From positions 1 to 63,690 of the forward strand of contig JAIPMN010002353.1 of NCBI GenBank assembly GCA_020650975.1: DNA of 63,690 nt. The letters are read 5' to 3'. The notes under the pieces were generated by a model. The model saw nothing but the letters and a program-made list of their open reading frames with translations, had not been told where the DNA came from and ran no database searches. Each line of letters starts with the position of its first letter. Position 1 is the stretch's first letter. The stretch comes from Apostichopus californicus. Taxonomy: Eukaryota; Echinodermata; Holothuroidea; Aspidochirotida; Stichopodidae. The position numbers and the translations under genes were made by a program. Below are positions 1 through 27,700 of this stretch, in pieces.

Positions 1-241
1 TCTTCAAACGCCTCAAAGCACTAAAAGATCTCTCGGCTTCCGTCGAACTGGTGGAGGAGACGAGGAGCAACCGCAAGAGAGCTTCAACTTCACCAAACAT
101 AGCCCGTACCGCTTGATTCATCGACTTGAATATTTGTCTATACCCTTCAACCGACGACTGGAACTGGCCTCGAAAGAAAGGCAGACTAAGCTTAAGATTG
201 TCGGGGAGCTCAGAGTACCAACTCACGAGATCTGGGTGGAA
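1..241 (-). mobile_element. hAT-family transposase remnant, C-terminal dimerisation region (runs off left edge)
   Basis: On the minus strand, 80 codons are open from position 241 down to the window edge. The reading frame includes the stretch TEAERSFSALRRLK, preceded by a leucine-rich segment (LLRLLLVSS). This matches the well-known hAT C-terminal dimerisation signature, in which a conserved ERSFS(A/T)LRR block follows a hydrophobic helix. HPDLVSWYSELP lies further upstream in the same frame. A TAA at 242-244 interrupts the frame just upstream, so this is either a terminal exon or a decayed copy. The rest of the domain lies outside the window. No terminal inverted repeat can be seen on this side. 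Family assignment is by motif recognition only. Confidence 0.75.
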
Positions 242-299
242 TTATCCATTCAGCAATATTGAGTGTTTTTCGATGATATGAATCCTGAGATGTGTAAGC

Positions 300-435
300 C
301 CTAACCAAATAGAGCCACGACACTACTATTTTCCAAATGTGTGGGGGGGACATTTGATATTGTGTCCCCCACCCATCGAAATGTGGGGGGGGGGACGTGT
401 CCCCCCGTCCCCCCCTGGATTGACGCCCATGAGTA
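300..435. repeat. Dispersed G/C-run repeat, copy 1
   Basis: A stretch of alternating poly-G and poly-C runs contains gggggggacatttgatat and ends near gattgacgcccatgag. The reverse complement of 26010-26115 has the same order of blocks (GGGGG, ATTAGATACTATAT, CCCCCCACC, GACATGTCCCCCC, CGCCCATGC). The two are therefore diverged, oppositely oriented copies of one dispersed element. No coding content was seen. Confidence 0.6.
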
Positions 436-474
436 CTAGTAGTAGCAACTTTTTTCTGCCATGTATTTGCCGAA

Positions 475-650
475 TTAGATGGCGCTCTTCTTATTAGCGC
501 TACAATTCAAATTCTTGTTAGGTCCTATCTCCAATTCGAATTCTTGATATCTCTAATTCAATTATTGATATCTCTTATTCAATTTTGTATATCTCTAATT
601 CGAATTCTTGATATCTCTTATTCGATTTTGGATATCCAAAATTCAGTTTC
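475..650 (+). repeat. Degenerate GATATCTCTAATTCAATT repeat, copy 1
   Basis: About 20-bp units of the form TTGATATCTCTAATTCAATT are repeated with substitutions. They are introduced by GATGGCGCTCTTCTTATTAG. The same introducing sequence followed by the same repeat recurs at about 1694, so this is a dispersed element whose body is a short degenerate tandem array. Confidence 0.6.
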
Positions 651-1689
651 CGGTACAAGTGACTTTCCTCTTTATTGCACGAACGCGAATAAGTATTCTT
701 AGCAGTACTTCCACTTTCAATGAAATTTCTGATTGTAAGGAAAATCGATGAGTGAAGGTATGTTTCTAAGAACTTCTTGATAAGTTAAAATTACGGAAAC
801 ATTACGGAAATCAATGGAAATTCATGAGCTGTAATTCCAGAAATGTGACGGATATGAAAATAAATCAAGAAAATTTGCTAATGCATGGAGCGCAGGAAAA
901 CCCTTATTAATATGCTTGGCCGATCGGTAGTTTATGTGTAGCTCACATTGCCATGTTGTACGAATTCATAGCACGCTCCGAAGCCCGCCACTGTTGCTAG
1001 AATCTGAATAATAGCCCTTTAAAACACGTTCATGTACCTTTGTGGCCCTATTGAGTTTCAGAAAACTGAAATCTTCAGATTTTCAGGTCCATCTAAAGAA
1101 ATGGGATTTTGATTGATGGAAGCACTAAATGAAAGTCCCGCTACAGAGTCATTCCGCCAGACGCAGTTGGTTGGTATACGTAAGTAGAATGTAATCTAAG
1201 TACTCTTAGTATTATAGTTAACGTCACCCTTAATAAAGGGTGTGAAGACTCGCACAAAAAGAAACGTCTAATGCCAGTAATCTGACCTACTTTCGAATGA
1301 GGTGTAACAGAAGTGTTAAACACCACCATCGATCCCAGAAAATACACACACAGCTTGCTACCGTCAGTAATTAGACACTAGTGTACAGTCAGTACATACA
1401 GCTGCGGTCAATACCCACAGGCCACAGCACAGTATACAAACGATACAGCGATGGACATCTCAGGTCAAGCTAAAGATAACAAAGTATCACGTTTCATTAC
1501 TGTCTGCGTTTTGTAGCGACACGAACAAAATGTCACTTGCAAGCAACAGAAAGTTAATATTTTCAGATGGCCGCACGCAGTTTGGGCGAGTCTTCAATGC
1601 CCAGCAGTATTAGTAACCTAGATCAATCTAGTACTAGTATAGTAGCCACTGAAATTGAATATGCCTCGTTTTCCTGTCGTTTATTTTCC

Positions 1690-1990
1690 GATTTTGATGG
1701 CGCTCTTCTTGTTAGCTCTAATTCGAATTCTTGATATCTCGAATTCAATTTTAGATATCTCGAATTCAATTTTGGATATCTCGAATTCAATGCGAGATAT
1801 CTTGAATATACGTTTTCATTTTTGATATCTTTTATTTATCTTATTTATATCTTCAAATCTTCAAATCAATTTCAAATATCTTAAATAAAGTTCAAGATAT
1901 TGAAAATGCAATTTCGGATATCTCAAATTGAATTGGAGATATCTGAAATATCTAGAAATATCTTCAATTTTATTCTCAAATTGAATGGAG
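1690..1990 (+). repeat. Degenerate GATATCTCGAATTCAATT repeat, copy 2
   Basis: This is the second copy of the element at 475-650. GATGGCGCTCTTCTTGTTAG is followed by repeated units such as GATATCTCGAATTCAATTTT. The array becomes progressively more degenerate toward 1990 and partly switches to the complementary motif (TTGAATTGGAGATATC). Confidence 0.6.
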
Positions 1991-3514
1991 ATACTGAAAT
2001 AATAAGCTTAGCTTGTCGCGTCAAAATCTTAAACACCTTGATGATAGTATTGTTTTGTTAACTTGTTAACAGGTGATGACCTATTAAATCAAAAGATATT
2101 GAATTACCGTTTTCTTATTATTACTGCTGCTACAATATGTCTAAACAAATTGTTGGCCTGTGACGATTTTGCTATACCGTGAGAGACATCACGAAGGGGT
2201 GGGGGTGGGGGGGGGGTAATCGGCATCCCCACCTCCGATCGTCATTCGGCAGAAATGGTTCAGTCGGGGGGTTTTGCATTCTACTGAGGGGAAGAATAGG
2301 CCCACTACTACAGCTGGTGTACCCTCCCCCTCCCATTTCAACCTCACACAAAGTTTTTATTTGCAAAACCTTACGTTTAGAGCTACTTCTATAAACCTAA
2401 CTTATAGTCTAAATATGCCTTAATCAGTCGGGCACTTCTAAATTTTTATTGCTGTTTTTATGTATAGCTACACCCACGGCAGCACCCTTCTCTTGTAAAG
2501 TAATTCATTCACATACCCTCCCGTAAATATTCATTTCATTAATTAAATCTGGAAGTATTTTAGATTTTTATCAACATTTATTAGCACGAGTACTTGTATA
2601 GCTCTAAATGTATGCCTCAGAATCCACCATTTGACTTTAATATTATTTATTTTTCTCTGGGGTGTACCCCCTACATAAGGGACGGCTACAATGACCCAAG
2701 TGCATCCCCCGCCCCCCTCCTCCCCACGAGTCACATATAAAATCCTTCAGTTGCCTCTGGCCCTTCCACAAAATTTGCGCTTCGTACCTTAATCACTTGC
2801 AATGGGGGGGGGGGGTATATGAATTACCCCAACTGTGCACGCCAGTGGGGATGGAAACCGAAGTTGTAAGCTTTACCCTTCATCTCGTGTATGTTTTATA
2901 TAGAAATAGTCATTTTCAGAATATTTGAACCTTCAAAACGCACAGCAAATGTACAATATAAAACATTACTTCATGATCGCTTTACGATTAGGTTAGTCGA
3001 TTTCGCTATGCCTTTTGTACTCTTCTGAACAGTCTTCACACACAAAGCATATTTGTCTTTTAATTTAAGGTCAAACAACTTTTTTGAAGATCATACGAGT
3101 TTTCAAAAACGATAACCTATTTAAAGTGTTACGATCCAAAAGCTGCCAATATGTAAAGGTTAAAAGAGCCTTAAGTTTACTTTAATCACATATGCATGTA
3201 TTTTGAATTTTTGGTTAATCGTTTAAATAATGGTGTTGTTCATGAGATGTAAAATATGTGATAATTTCTCGTCGAATAATGTACTATTTTTCTTAAAGGT
3301 TACATCAAACTTTAATGCTAGCCTGTCTGACTACACATGTGGGTTGGTGTAGTCTGTTATGAATTGAATGACATACTGTACAACACCGGTGTACACAGTC
3401 TATCTACTATACTGCACATTACATAGTCAAAGACTGGTTAGGCCCAAGAACTTGTATGACTATTACTTTACATTTAGCCTTTGATTACAAAATCAGTCAT
3501 TGTTATTAACTGCA

Positions 3515-20386
<16,872 letters not shown>

Positions 20387-20709
20387 AATTGCCAGGAATG
20401 AAACTTTATGACGTTGAACCATTTGATGGAAGGGTGTTCCATTATATGAAGAGAGAGTTATAGAGATGATAGATGGTTTTTAAGGAAAAGTCTGTCTTAA
20501 AATTGCCATGGAATACCCAATAGCTTGTAATTAAATTATTGTGAAATGCTCAAGAAAAACTGATTATATTGGTTATTTGCACAAACAATCATTGTTTATG
20601 AAAGTTTTATATAAATTGGAAATTTCAGAATCACATGTTGTAGTTTCCTTAAAGGAAAGTGGTTCCATATTACAAGATTGACATTATTATTTTCGATGAC
20701 CTTCTGTTA

Positions 20710-20715
20710 AATAAA
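20710..20715 (+). terminator. Candidate polyadenylation signal for AGPS
   Basis: AATAAA lies 324 bases after the AGPS stop codon. A second AATAAA is at 21653-21658. Which one is used cannot be decided from the sequence. Confidence 0.45.
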
Positions 20716-23304
20716 TTCACCATCTAGTAGTGATTTACTCACTGCCTGCCTGATGCAGGGCTGGATTGTTAAGGGTTTGTTACTAGGTAGTCCTGTGGGG
20801 GGGGGGGGGGTGGGGAGGGGAGGACTTAATTTCTAATTACACAAGCAAACACTACCTTTGTCTTCAGGACAATCAGATAATATAATTATAATTGTTTGTG
20901 CTATAATCACACAGTCTTGTTACACCAATAACTTTGCTGTCTGACCTCTGGAAAAGAAAGCCCTTGATTTCCAAAATCGTCACCGACAATTTAAAAAGAA
21001 AAAAATGTAACCTGATGCGATACTGCTGGACTTGCTTGTCGTAAAACTTTGTATGGATCACTTAAGAAGTGATATCACAGAAGAAAATACTTACTCCGTT
21101 AAATTCTGGGGTTAAATTTGAGAAATGTCAAAATTAATGATTAAAAATTTCCATTGGAAGTTAGAAATCTTGTGAGCAAATGATAAAAGGGGATAAAAAA
21201 GAACTGATTTGTTTAGGCTGGAATGGGATTTGACCATTGACATCAGAAAAGCAAAAAAACAGAAATAGGACAATTTTTTTTTTAAAAGTTTATGGTACAA
21301 CTTTTTAAGACGAAGAACAGTATTAAACTTCAAGGAAATTAAACTTTCATTGTTAATATACACGTTTCAACTTATTCTGTTTTTTGAGATATATTTTAAG
21401 TTCTTGATCAACTTTTTAGTTATATTCATTTTTACTGTGAAAGCAATCTATTCATAAAATTTCTTTCTTCCCCCTCCCCCTCCCCCCCCGTGTGTTAAGA
21501 AGCACTGCAATGTTGTTTAAATAGTTTTAATCAAGGCAACTCATTCTTGTGTCGGGAAAGGAAAAGTTTCTTTAATGATTTTCCCTCCAAGTTTTAAATT
21601 TGTCAGGTTTTTTTTTACTTGCTACAATGTTCTCAACTTAAGAAATTGTATCAATAAAGACACCAATTTGTGTCCTATCTAAAGATCCTAAAGGGCCCGC
21701 AGTTATATATGTTTTGAAATTATTCAATTTTGCTTCATATAAGCAGTTATTTATGTTTTGAAATTATTAAATTTTGCTTCATATAATCATGAATTTTGTT
21801 ATGTTGGTGTAAGGGTTGGGCTTGCAGCTTGAATGTGATTTATTAATACTAGCATAACAAAAGTTCTTGATGGACAAAATTTGTCAGAATTGCATGAAGC
21901 CGTAAGTTAGTCTGCCAATGAAGAGTTGCAGAATGGTGTACAAATATACTTGACACATTGCTGCGTGTGCGTTTACTAAAAACCAGCAATGAATGGCAAA
22001 AATGTCAATTCAGTACAAGTTTGTAACCATTATGACAATCGCATATACACAGACAAGCTCAAAATATTTCAAATTTTATTGGCTTCATTGTGCCAAAAAA
22101 TCTATATTAAAAAAAAAAATTACATAATTTTTTTTTTTTAAAACAATAGTTTTTGCCTGTTGATCAGGTGTAACCAATCAACAGAAGACAAATCAAATCA
22201 AAGCATTTATTTGAATTTTTTTTTTTTAAATAAACACCTGGCTTTTTAGATCTAAATGCCTAAAAGGCAAATTCTATAGTATCATATACTACAACATTTC
22301 ATGAATCTTGGGTTAATCATTAGCCATGTACTATGAATGAGTCCATTAAACTTTCTACCATTTTCAAACAATGTGCTTTTTTTTGCAATGATTGAAAAGA
22401 ATTGTTATGAAAAGGGAAAAACTTACCAAAAGTCCATTGAGATGGCAAGGACTACAACAGCTTGTCAGTGTTATGTTCAACATTTTTCACTTACATTATG
22501 ACAGATAATAAATTCTTGTCATATATGGGAATCAGCACTCATTGCAATGTGTAGCTGTAGCAGACGACAAGATATTGCCTAATTCGATGTGATATTGCCA
22601 TGGCAACAATGGGTTGGCAAAACATCCAAATTACTGCCCAAAATGCACATAGCTTCAATGGTGTAATGGTTGGTGTTTCTCTACATGTAATGTCTTCATA
22701 GATGAGTATTTCTCAAGAATGGTGACCAGAATAAATTCTTCCAGCTAGAACCTCTTTGTTATAAAATGAGGCAAAACTAACTGTAATATGCAATATTTGA
22801 GAGAAGGGTCTTAATTTTTACTGGTAACTTGGTTAAAATCAGGTTCTTTGTTTATCAGTTTCATAACAAATGTGTTATTTGTATTAATTTAATTATGGTT
22901 TAGTCCATGGTACTCAAATATACCAGCCAATCAAAACTTTCCATTTATAATTTATTCATGATGTATTATGATGTCATATCTTTATTGCAACGAGATCCAT
23001 TGTTTCTGATAAGTTTGCTACGGCATTAAACAATAGCAGAATTAAAAAGTATAACACATTTAACATGCCTTTGTTTTTCTTTTTTGGCCGTCGTTGGTGT
23101 CTTTTTATCCCTGGAATTTAATAGTTTTCCAATTAACAGAAATTATAAATCTATTTTTATTTTTCTGATAGTTAATTCCGCCTGGTGACATTAAATGTAC
23201 CAATATAGCAAACCAGTATGTTGTTTGTCTATATACTATTTACTGAGTGAAAGTGCAAACTGTATGATTCTGCAGATTGAAGCTTGACATGGAATGAAAA
23301 AGTT

Positions 23305-23351
23305 GGGGATGGGGGAGGGTGGGGGATGGTATGGGGGAGGGTGGGGGCTGG
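23305..23351 (+). repeat. G-rich block, tandemly duplicated, G-quadruplex-prone
   Basis: ATGGGGGAGGGTGGGGG occurs twice in tandem, giving more than four G-tracts of three or more with short loops. Intergenic. Confidence 0.6.
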
Positions 23352-24451
23352 TGGACTCTGAGGTGATAAAGCAATAGACTGGTATTTAAACATTGAATGT
23401 CATTGGGACATTACATTCGAATGTTGATAGGTGTATTACTCCCTGGAAATGATTTGAATGTTATGCCCACTATGTGTGAACCCATGTAGTCCCAGCCAAT
23501 GGAGGGGTGATGGAGGAGGTAAAATATATTAAACCCATGTCTTACCCATTTCTACTGGTCCCATTCCTCCCCATGCAACACCTCCCTACCAACGTGTCAG
23601 CATTACAGAAGAAGCTTTAAAAAAGCCACAGACAACCTACTGTGATCCATATCCTGGAGTAAAGACATTAGGTACCTGGCAACGAAAGTAATCTTTCAGG
23701 CAGCCTCACCTAAAGTGAGGAAAAAGATTTAATATATTTTTGCGTACTTTGGGGTTTCAACTAAACGTGTGGAACATGAATATCTGTGTTATTGTCGAGT
23801 CTGTGAATCCTTTGCATTTATTGGTTGGAAAAAACATTTAAAATTGTCAAGTTAAAATCGACAACATTTATATCTGTATACAAAAAACTACAATATCATT
23901 ACTGTGAAAAAATTGGACAGCATCTGTAATTAATCTGTTTTTAAGGCTTTACCGTTAATATTGTCTACATCACGCAAATGGACACATCAGTCTCTTGAGC
24001 TCGTTTCACATTCCCATATATAACATTCCCATGTATGCACTGCCACTCCCTTCGACCCTTTCCCACCCCCGCTTGTTACGGTGACTACATTGAAGCTTAT
24101 ACATAGTCAGTGTGGCCTTCAATACGTTAACTCTTTTTCTTTTTATATAAACGAAAATAATAATAAGCAAGGAATCATCGTCCAGTGTTACCTCCTGTTG
24201 AGAATTGCCTACTGTTAATAACATGGGTGTGAAAGTAATCAAGACCCGGGGAGTTTCTCTCGTCGGCCCGAAGTGAATTGCAGATATAATATGCGAAACC
24301 CTGCCTCAAAGATTAAAATTTAAAGATGGCCTGTGCTATCACAGGGAATATGCAATGTTAACTGTCCAAAGTTGCATCAACCGGCGTCGGTAGAAAAGTT
24401 CATGGTTTATTACCATAGAGATGATGCCTACTCTACTAAGTTTTATATAAT

Positions 24452-24478
24452 CCATAGAGCAGAATATCTGCTCTATGG
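24452..24478. repeat. Perfect inverted repeat (12-bp arms, 3-bp spacer)
   Basis: CCATAGAGCAGA, the spacer ATA, then TCTGCTCTATGG. It lies about 315 bp upstream of the PDIA5-like start codon. Confidence 0.85.
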
Positions 24479-24610
24479 TATAGTCCCTTTAGACTTTGTT
24501 AATGTAGTTTACCGAAAAAGTTTGTTATGGTTTTATGATAGCCACGCCCCCAACCGCAGATAAAGTACCGCAAATTGCGTAACATTGACCGATGTGCGTG
24601 CATCGTAGGC

Positions 24611-24620
24611 TAACGTGGCA
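24611..24620 (-). promoter_or_regulatory. XBP1/UPRE-like site upstream of PDIA5-like gene
   Basis: The minus strand reads TGCCACGTTA, containing GCCACGT. This resembles the consensus core bound by XBP1 at unfolded-protein-response genes. It lies about 175 bp before the ATG of an ER folding enzyme, where such a site would make sense. No full ERSE (CCAAT-N9-CCACG) is seen nearby. A short motif like this can occur by chance. Confidence 0.3.
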
Positions 24621-24792
24621 TTAACTCACAGTTCGTTAAAACTGGTACCCGTTATGCTAGTGTTGACCTCGATATAGATTTTTTATATAGTCTTCTGCAA
24701 GTCAGATACACGTAGTATAACGCCGCGCACGATATACTGTGTGTGAAATACAAGTGACAACAGTGTCGTGGACTTAGCTGAAAGGATTCATT

Positions 24793-27700
24793 ATGGATTG
24801 GCACTTCGTTGGCGTGTTGCTTTGTCTTGTAAGTATTTTTTTTAGTATGAAACAACCGTGAAGTTCTTATAAAGTCAATACTTTCGTGTTGCCATTGCTG
24901 TAATCTTATTAAATTGACACTTTTTCGACAAGAGACGATGTAGGCTAACTGTCCCTTTCACACTAACGTTAGGCACTGTAACTTTGTACAGACTGTACGT
25001 AGCAGGTTAGGCAGTAAAAGTCCTACTCTTGAGTTATTACAATTCGACTGAAGATTTTGTTCTGTAGTTATGTTTAGTTTGAAATTACTTTTCTGACAGC
25101 TGAGATGTGTAATAAGTATATTTAGATTGCATTGTGAACATAGTTGTCACAAACTTATCACTCTGCCTGGTCTGGAGAACTATGAATATTGTAACAGATT
25201 ACTTGCACTCAAGTTACCTACATTAGCATGCCGAAGAAAGTGTGGTGATCTAATTCAAACTTATAGAATATTTCCTGGTTTGGAGGATATTGAGTGTAGC
25301 AAATTGTTTACCTTTGATAGGTCTGGTAAAGCCAGAGGGCATAGCTACAAGATTGCCAAGAAGCATTGCCAATCAACTACACGTCTCACTGAGTTATTAA
25401 TACTGTTCTCTCTTCCTGACGTTGTGGTCTCTGCAACAAGATGTTAACTCTCTGATTTTACCATAAGTCTTCCTGTTTTTTTAGACAATCTCAAAGTCTC
25501 CCAATTTTATGTGCCAACCATCCGGAAAATTTTGATTAACAAATTACAATCGTAAATGGGCTATGTGTATGCTTGCCTTTTGGAAAGTGTATAAAATCTA
25601 GTGTAAAATGCTTATATGCCAATGTGTGTTCTGCAATGCTTACGCTAGTGTGACAGTTACTGTTACGAAGCCTATATGATTGCATTGGAGACTGTGTGTA
25701 AAACACATTTAAATATTGCTTTGTTACTTTTCGTATTGTTGTCTGTTATTCAGTCGACTTTGCTCAATTCTTGATATTTTTTCTCTGATCTCCTGATTTT
25801 TTGGGGAGCTAAAATTGTAATTTCCCTTCTTTTTTTTGGTGAAAGACAGGTTGGCAGGTCTGATAATATAAATCAATGCCACAGCTGAGCCCAAATACAA
25901 AGCCTTAAAAAAGGAGGTTGTTAGTCAACAATTAAATTGTAAAGTTCTGTAAGGTACAGAGTGCACCTATTGTTGTGTTCATGCAGTTAACAAACTGTAC
26001 ATTAATTTACCTGCAGCATGGGCGGCGATCACGGGGGGGACATGTCGCCCCCCAATATTTTAGGTGGGGGGATATAGTATCTAATAGCCCCCCAAATATT
26101 TGATGGCATAGTTTTTTTTTGTGGCTATAAATAGAAAGTAATGCGTTTGCTTATTAATCTATCATACTTGGCGGTGGCTAAAACTTCATCCGACACATGC
26201 TGCATGAGGTAAATGACACTTCGTGGTCGTTTCTGTGACCGTATAGCAAGTTGTCACTCATGATGATTATCATAATGTCTGTACTCTTGTGTATGAGTGT
26301 AAGTACGTACAAACACACATATGATCCACATCGATATGGGTTCACTGGGTTTCCATTTTGCATGTTTCCTACCAGATTTCTAACCGCAGGCGCGTGGCCA
26401 AGAGGGGGAGGGGGCGACCCCCCCCCCCCACTTTAGCATACGTTTTGTATTTTTTTCATGATATCGCTAGTAATTTCAAAATAGAAAATGCTTAGATGCA
26501 ACTTACAATTAAAGGCCTGGAAAGTGCCATTTCCAGCGATCTGGGAGGAATTTTCGGCCAAAATTTTCTTTAACGCTTCGCGCCAACACATACTGAGATA
26601 GTTTGCCTACAAGCTTCGCCCCTCCCTTGGCAAATTCCTTGCTACGCGCCTGTCTAACCGTGTCATAATTTTTCAGTATATACCGTGTCCCCACCAATTT
26701 GTATTGACCAAACGCTGCATTTCAAAATCCCCTGTATTGAACTTTGGCGCAGTTTGATCCAGCATTGTTCAAATGACATGCAGCAGTTCTCATTTTATTA
26801 TATTTATCCACAGTTGTTAAATATAGGACAGAAATCGCATTTGCGGCAGTCTATAATTGTTTTCTGGGAGACGACATCGTATACAAAAGTCTACTTTGAG
26901 TATTTGTCCCCTAATTTTTTTCGGCAGACGCCCATGTATTTCCTCAAACTAAATTTTTAAGCCATGAGATCTAAAATTTGAGGAGGTTTGGGAGCATCAT
27001 TGGGTCTGGGAAGTGTTATTTCCGGCGATCTGGGAGGTATATTTGCCCAAAAAATTCATGTACACTACGCTCGAACCCATGGTCGCGCTCCGCTTAGATG
27101 GTATCAGAGAACAGACACGCGTCCCCACCATTATCCAAGACAGATCTGCGCCCATTTGAAACAAATCGCCGCCCCTGACCTGCAGTGTATTGATATGCTG
27201 AATATCACATAAACTTACAGGAGCAATGAAAATATGTTGACAAAACTGTACTATGGCTGTACATACTTCACAGAGTACCAGTTATGCAAACTATATCACA
27301 GGATAAAGATCTTTGTGTTAAACATATATCCCTCCCTTACCCCTTATCCTTCCTCAAAAATTGTGTACATAATTTTCTAAATGGCAAATTTTTTTGTTGG
27401 TCTTTTTTTGTTGGTCTGTGGCTTCTTTCAATTTTTGTTTGTATCAAGGGCATAATTTGCTGGAAATACAGATTGTGATATTCTTTGAGATGTTCAGTGT
27501 TAATTAGGGTATACCACCCTAGGCTAATATTGTTAAACCATTATGATTTATACAGCAGTACTTACATATCTTTTGGTTCTTCAGATTTGTGCAAGTGTAT
27601 CTACCTCTGCTAAGAAGACTTCCAACAGGAATCTTGTCCAGGATGTCACAGACTTCAAAGAGTTTAAGAAGGTGTTGAGAACCAGGACAAATGTTTTAGT

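Larger units (their letters stand above)
436..3514. other. Non-genic upstream region of AGPS
   Basis: No convincing exon was found on either strand. The region holds two copies of the GATATC/AATTC degenerate repeat (about 475-650 and 1690-1990), several G-runs and C-runs (2198-2216, 2698-2715, 2803-2815), and otherwise AT-rich sequence. The 5' untranslated region and promoter of AGPS should lie in the last few hundred bases, but no clear TATA box or other core element stands out. Confidence 0.6.
20387..24792. other. AGPS 3' flank and intergenic region before PDIA5-like gene
   Basis: The region is AT-rich, without credible exons. It includes the AGPS 3' UTR, a G-run at 20799-20811, a two-copy direct repeat at 21700-21788 (GCAGTTAT(A/T)TATGTTTTGAAA plus flanks), a G-quadruplex-prone block at 23305-23351, and a perfect 12-bp-arm palindrome at 24452-24478. 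The PDIA5-like promoter should lie in the last several hundred bases. Confidence 0.55.

Noticed and set aside
3500..3514. Start of AGPS at the upstream TTG (3500)
   Set aside because: TTG is not a normal eukaryotic start. The ATG at 3515 puts the PTS2-like motif at the N-terminus.
26988..27212. 74-codon plus-strand frame in PDI intron 1
   Set aside because: It lies in a block of non-coding dispersed repeats and resembles no protein family.
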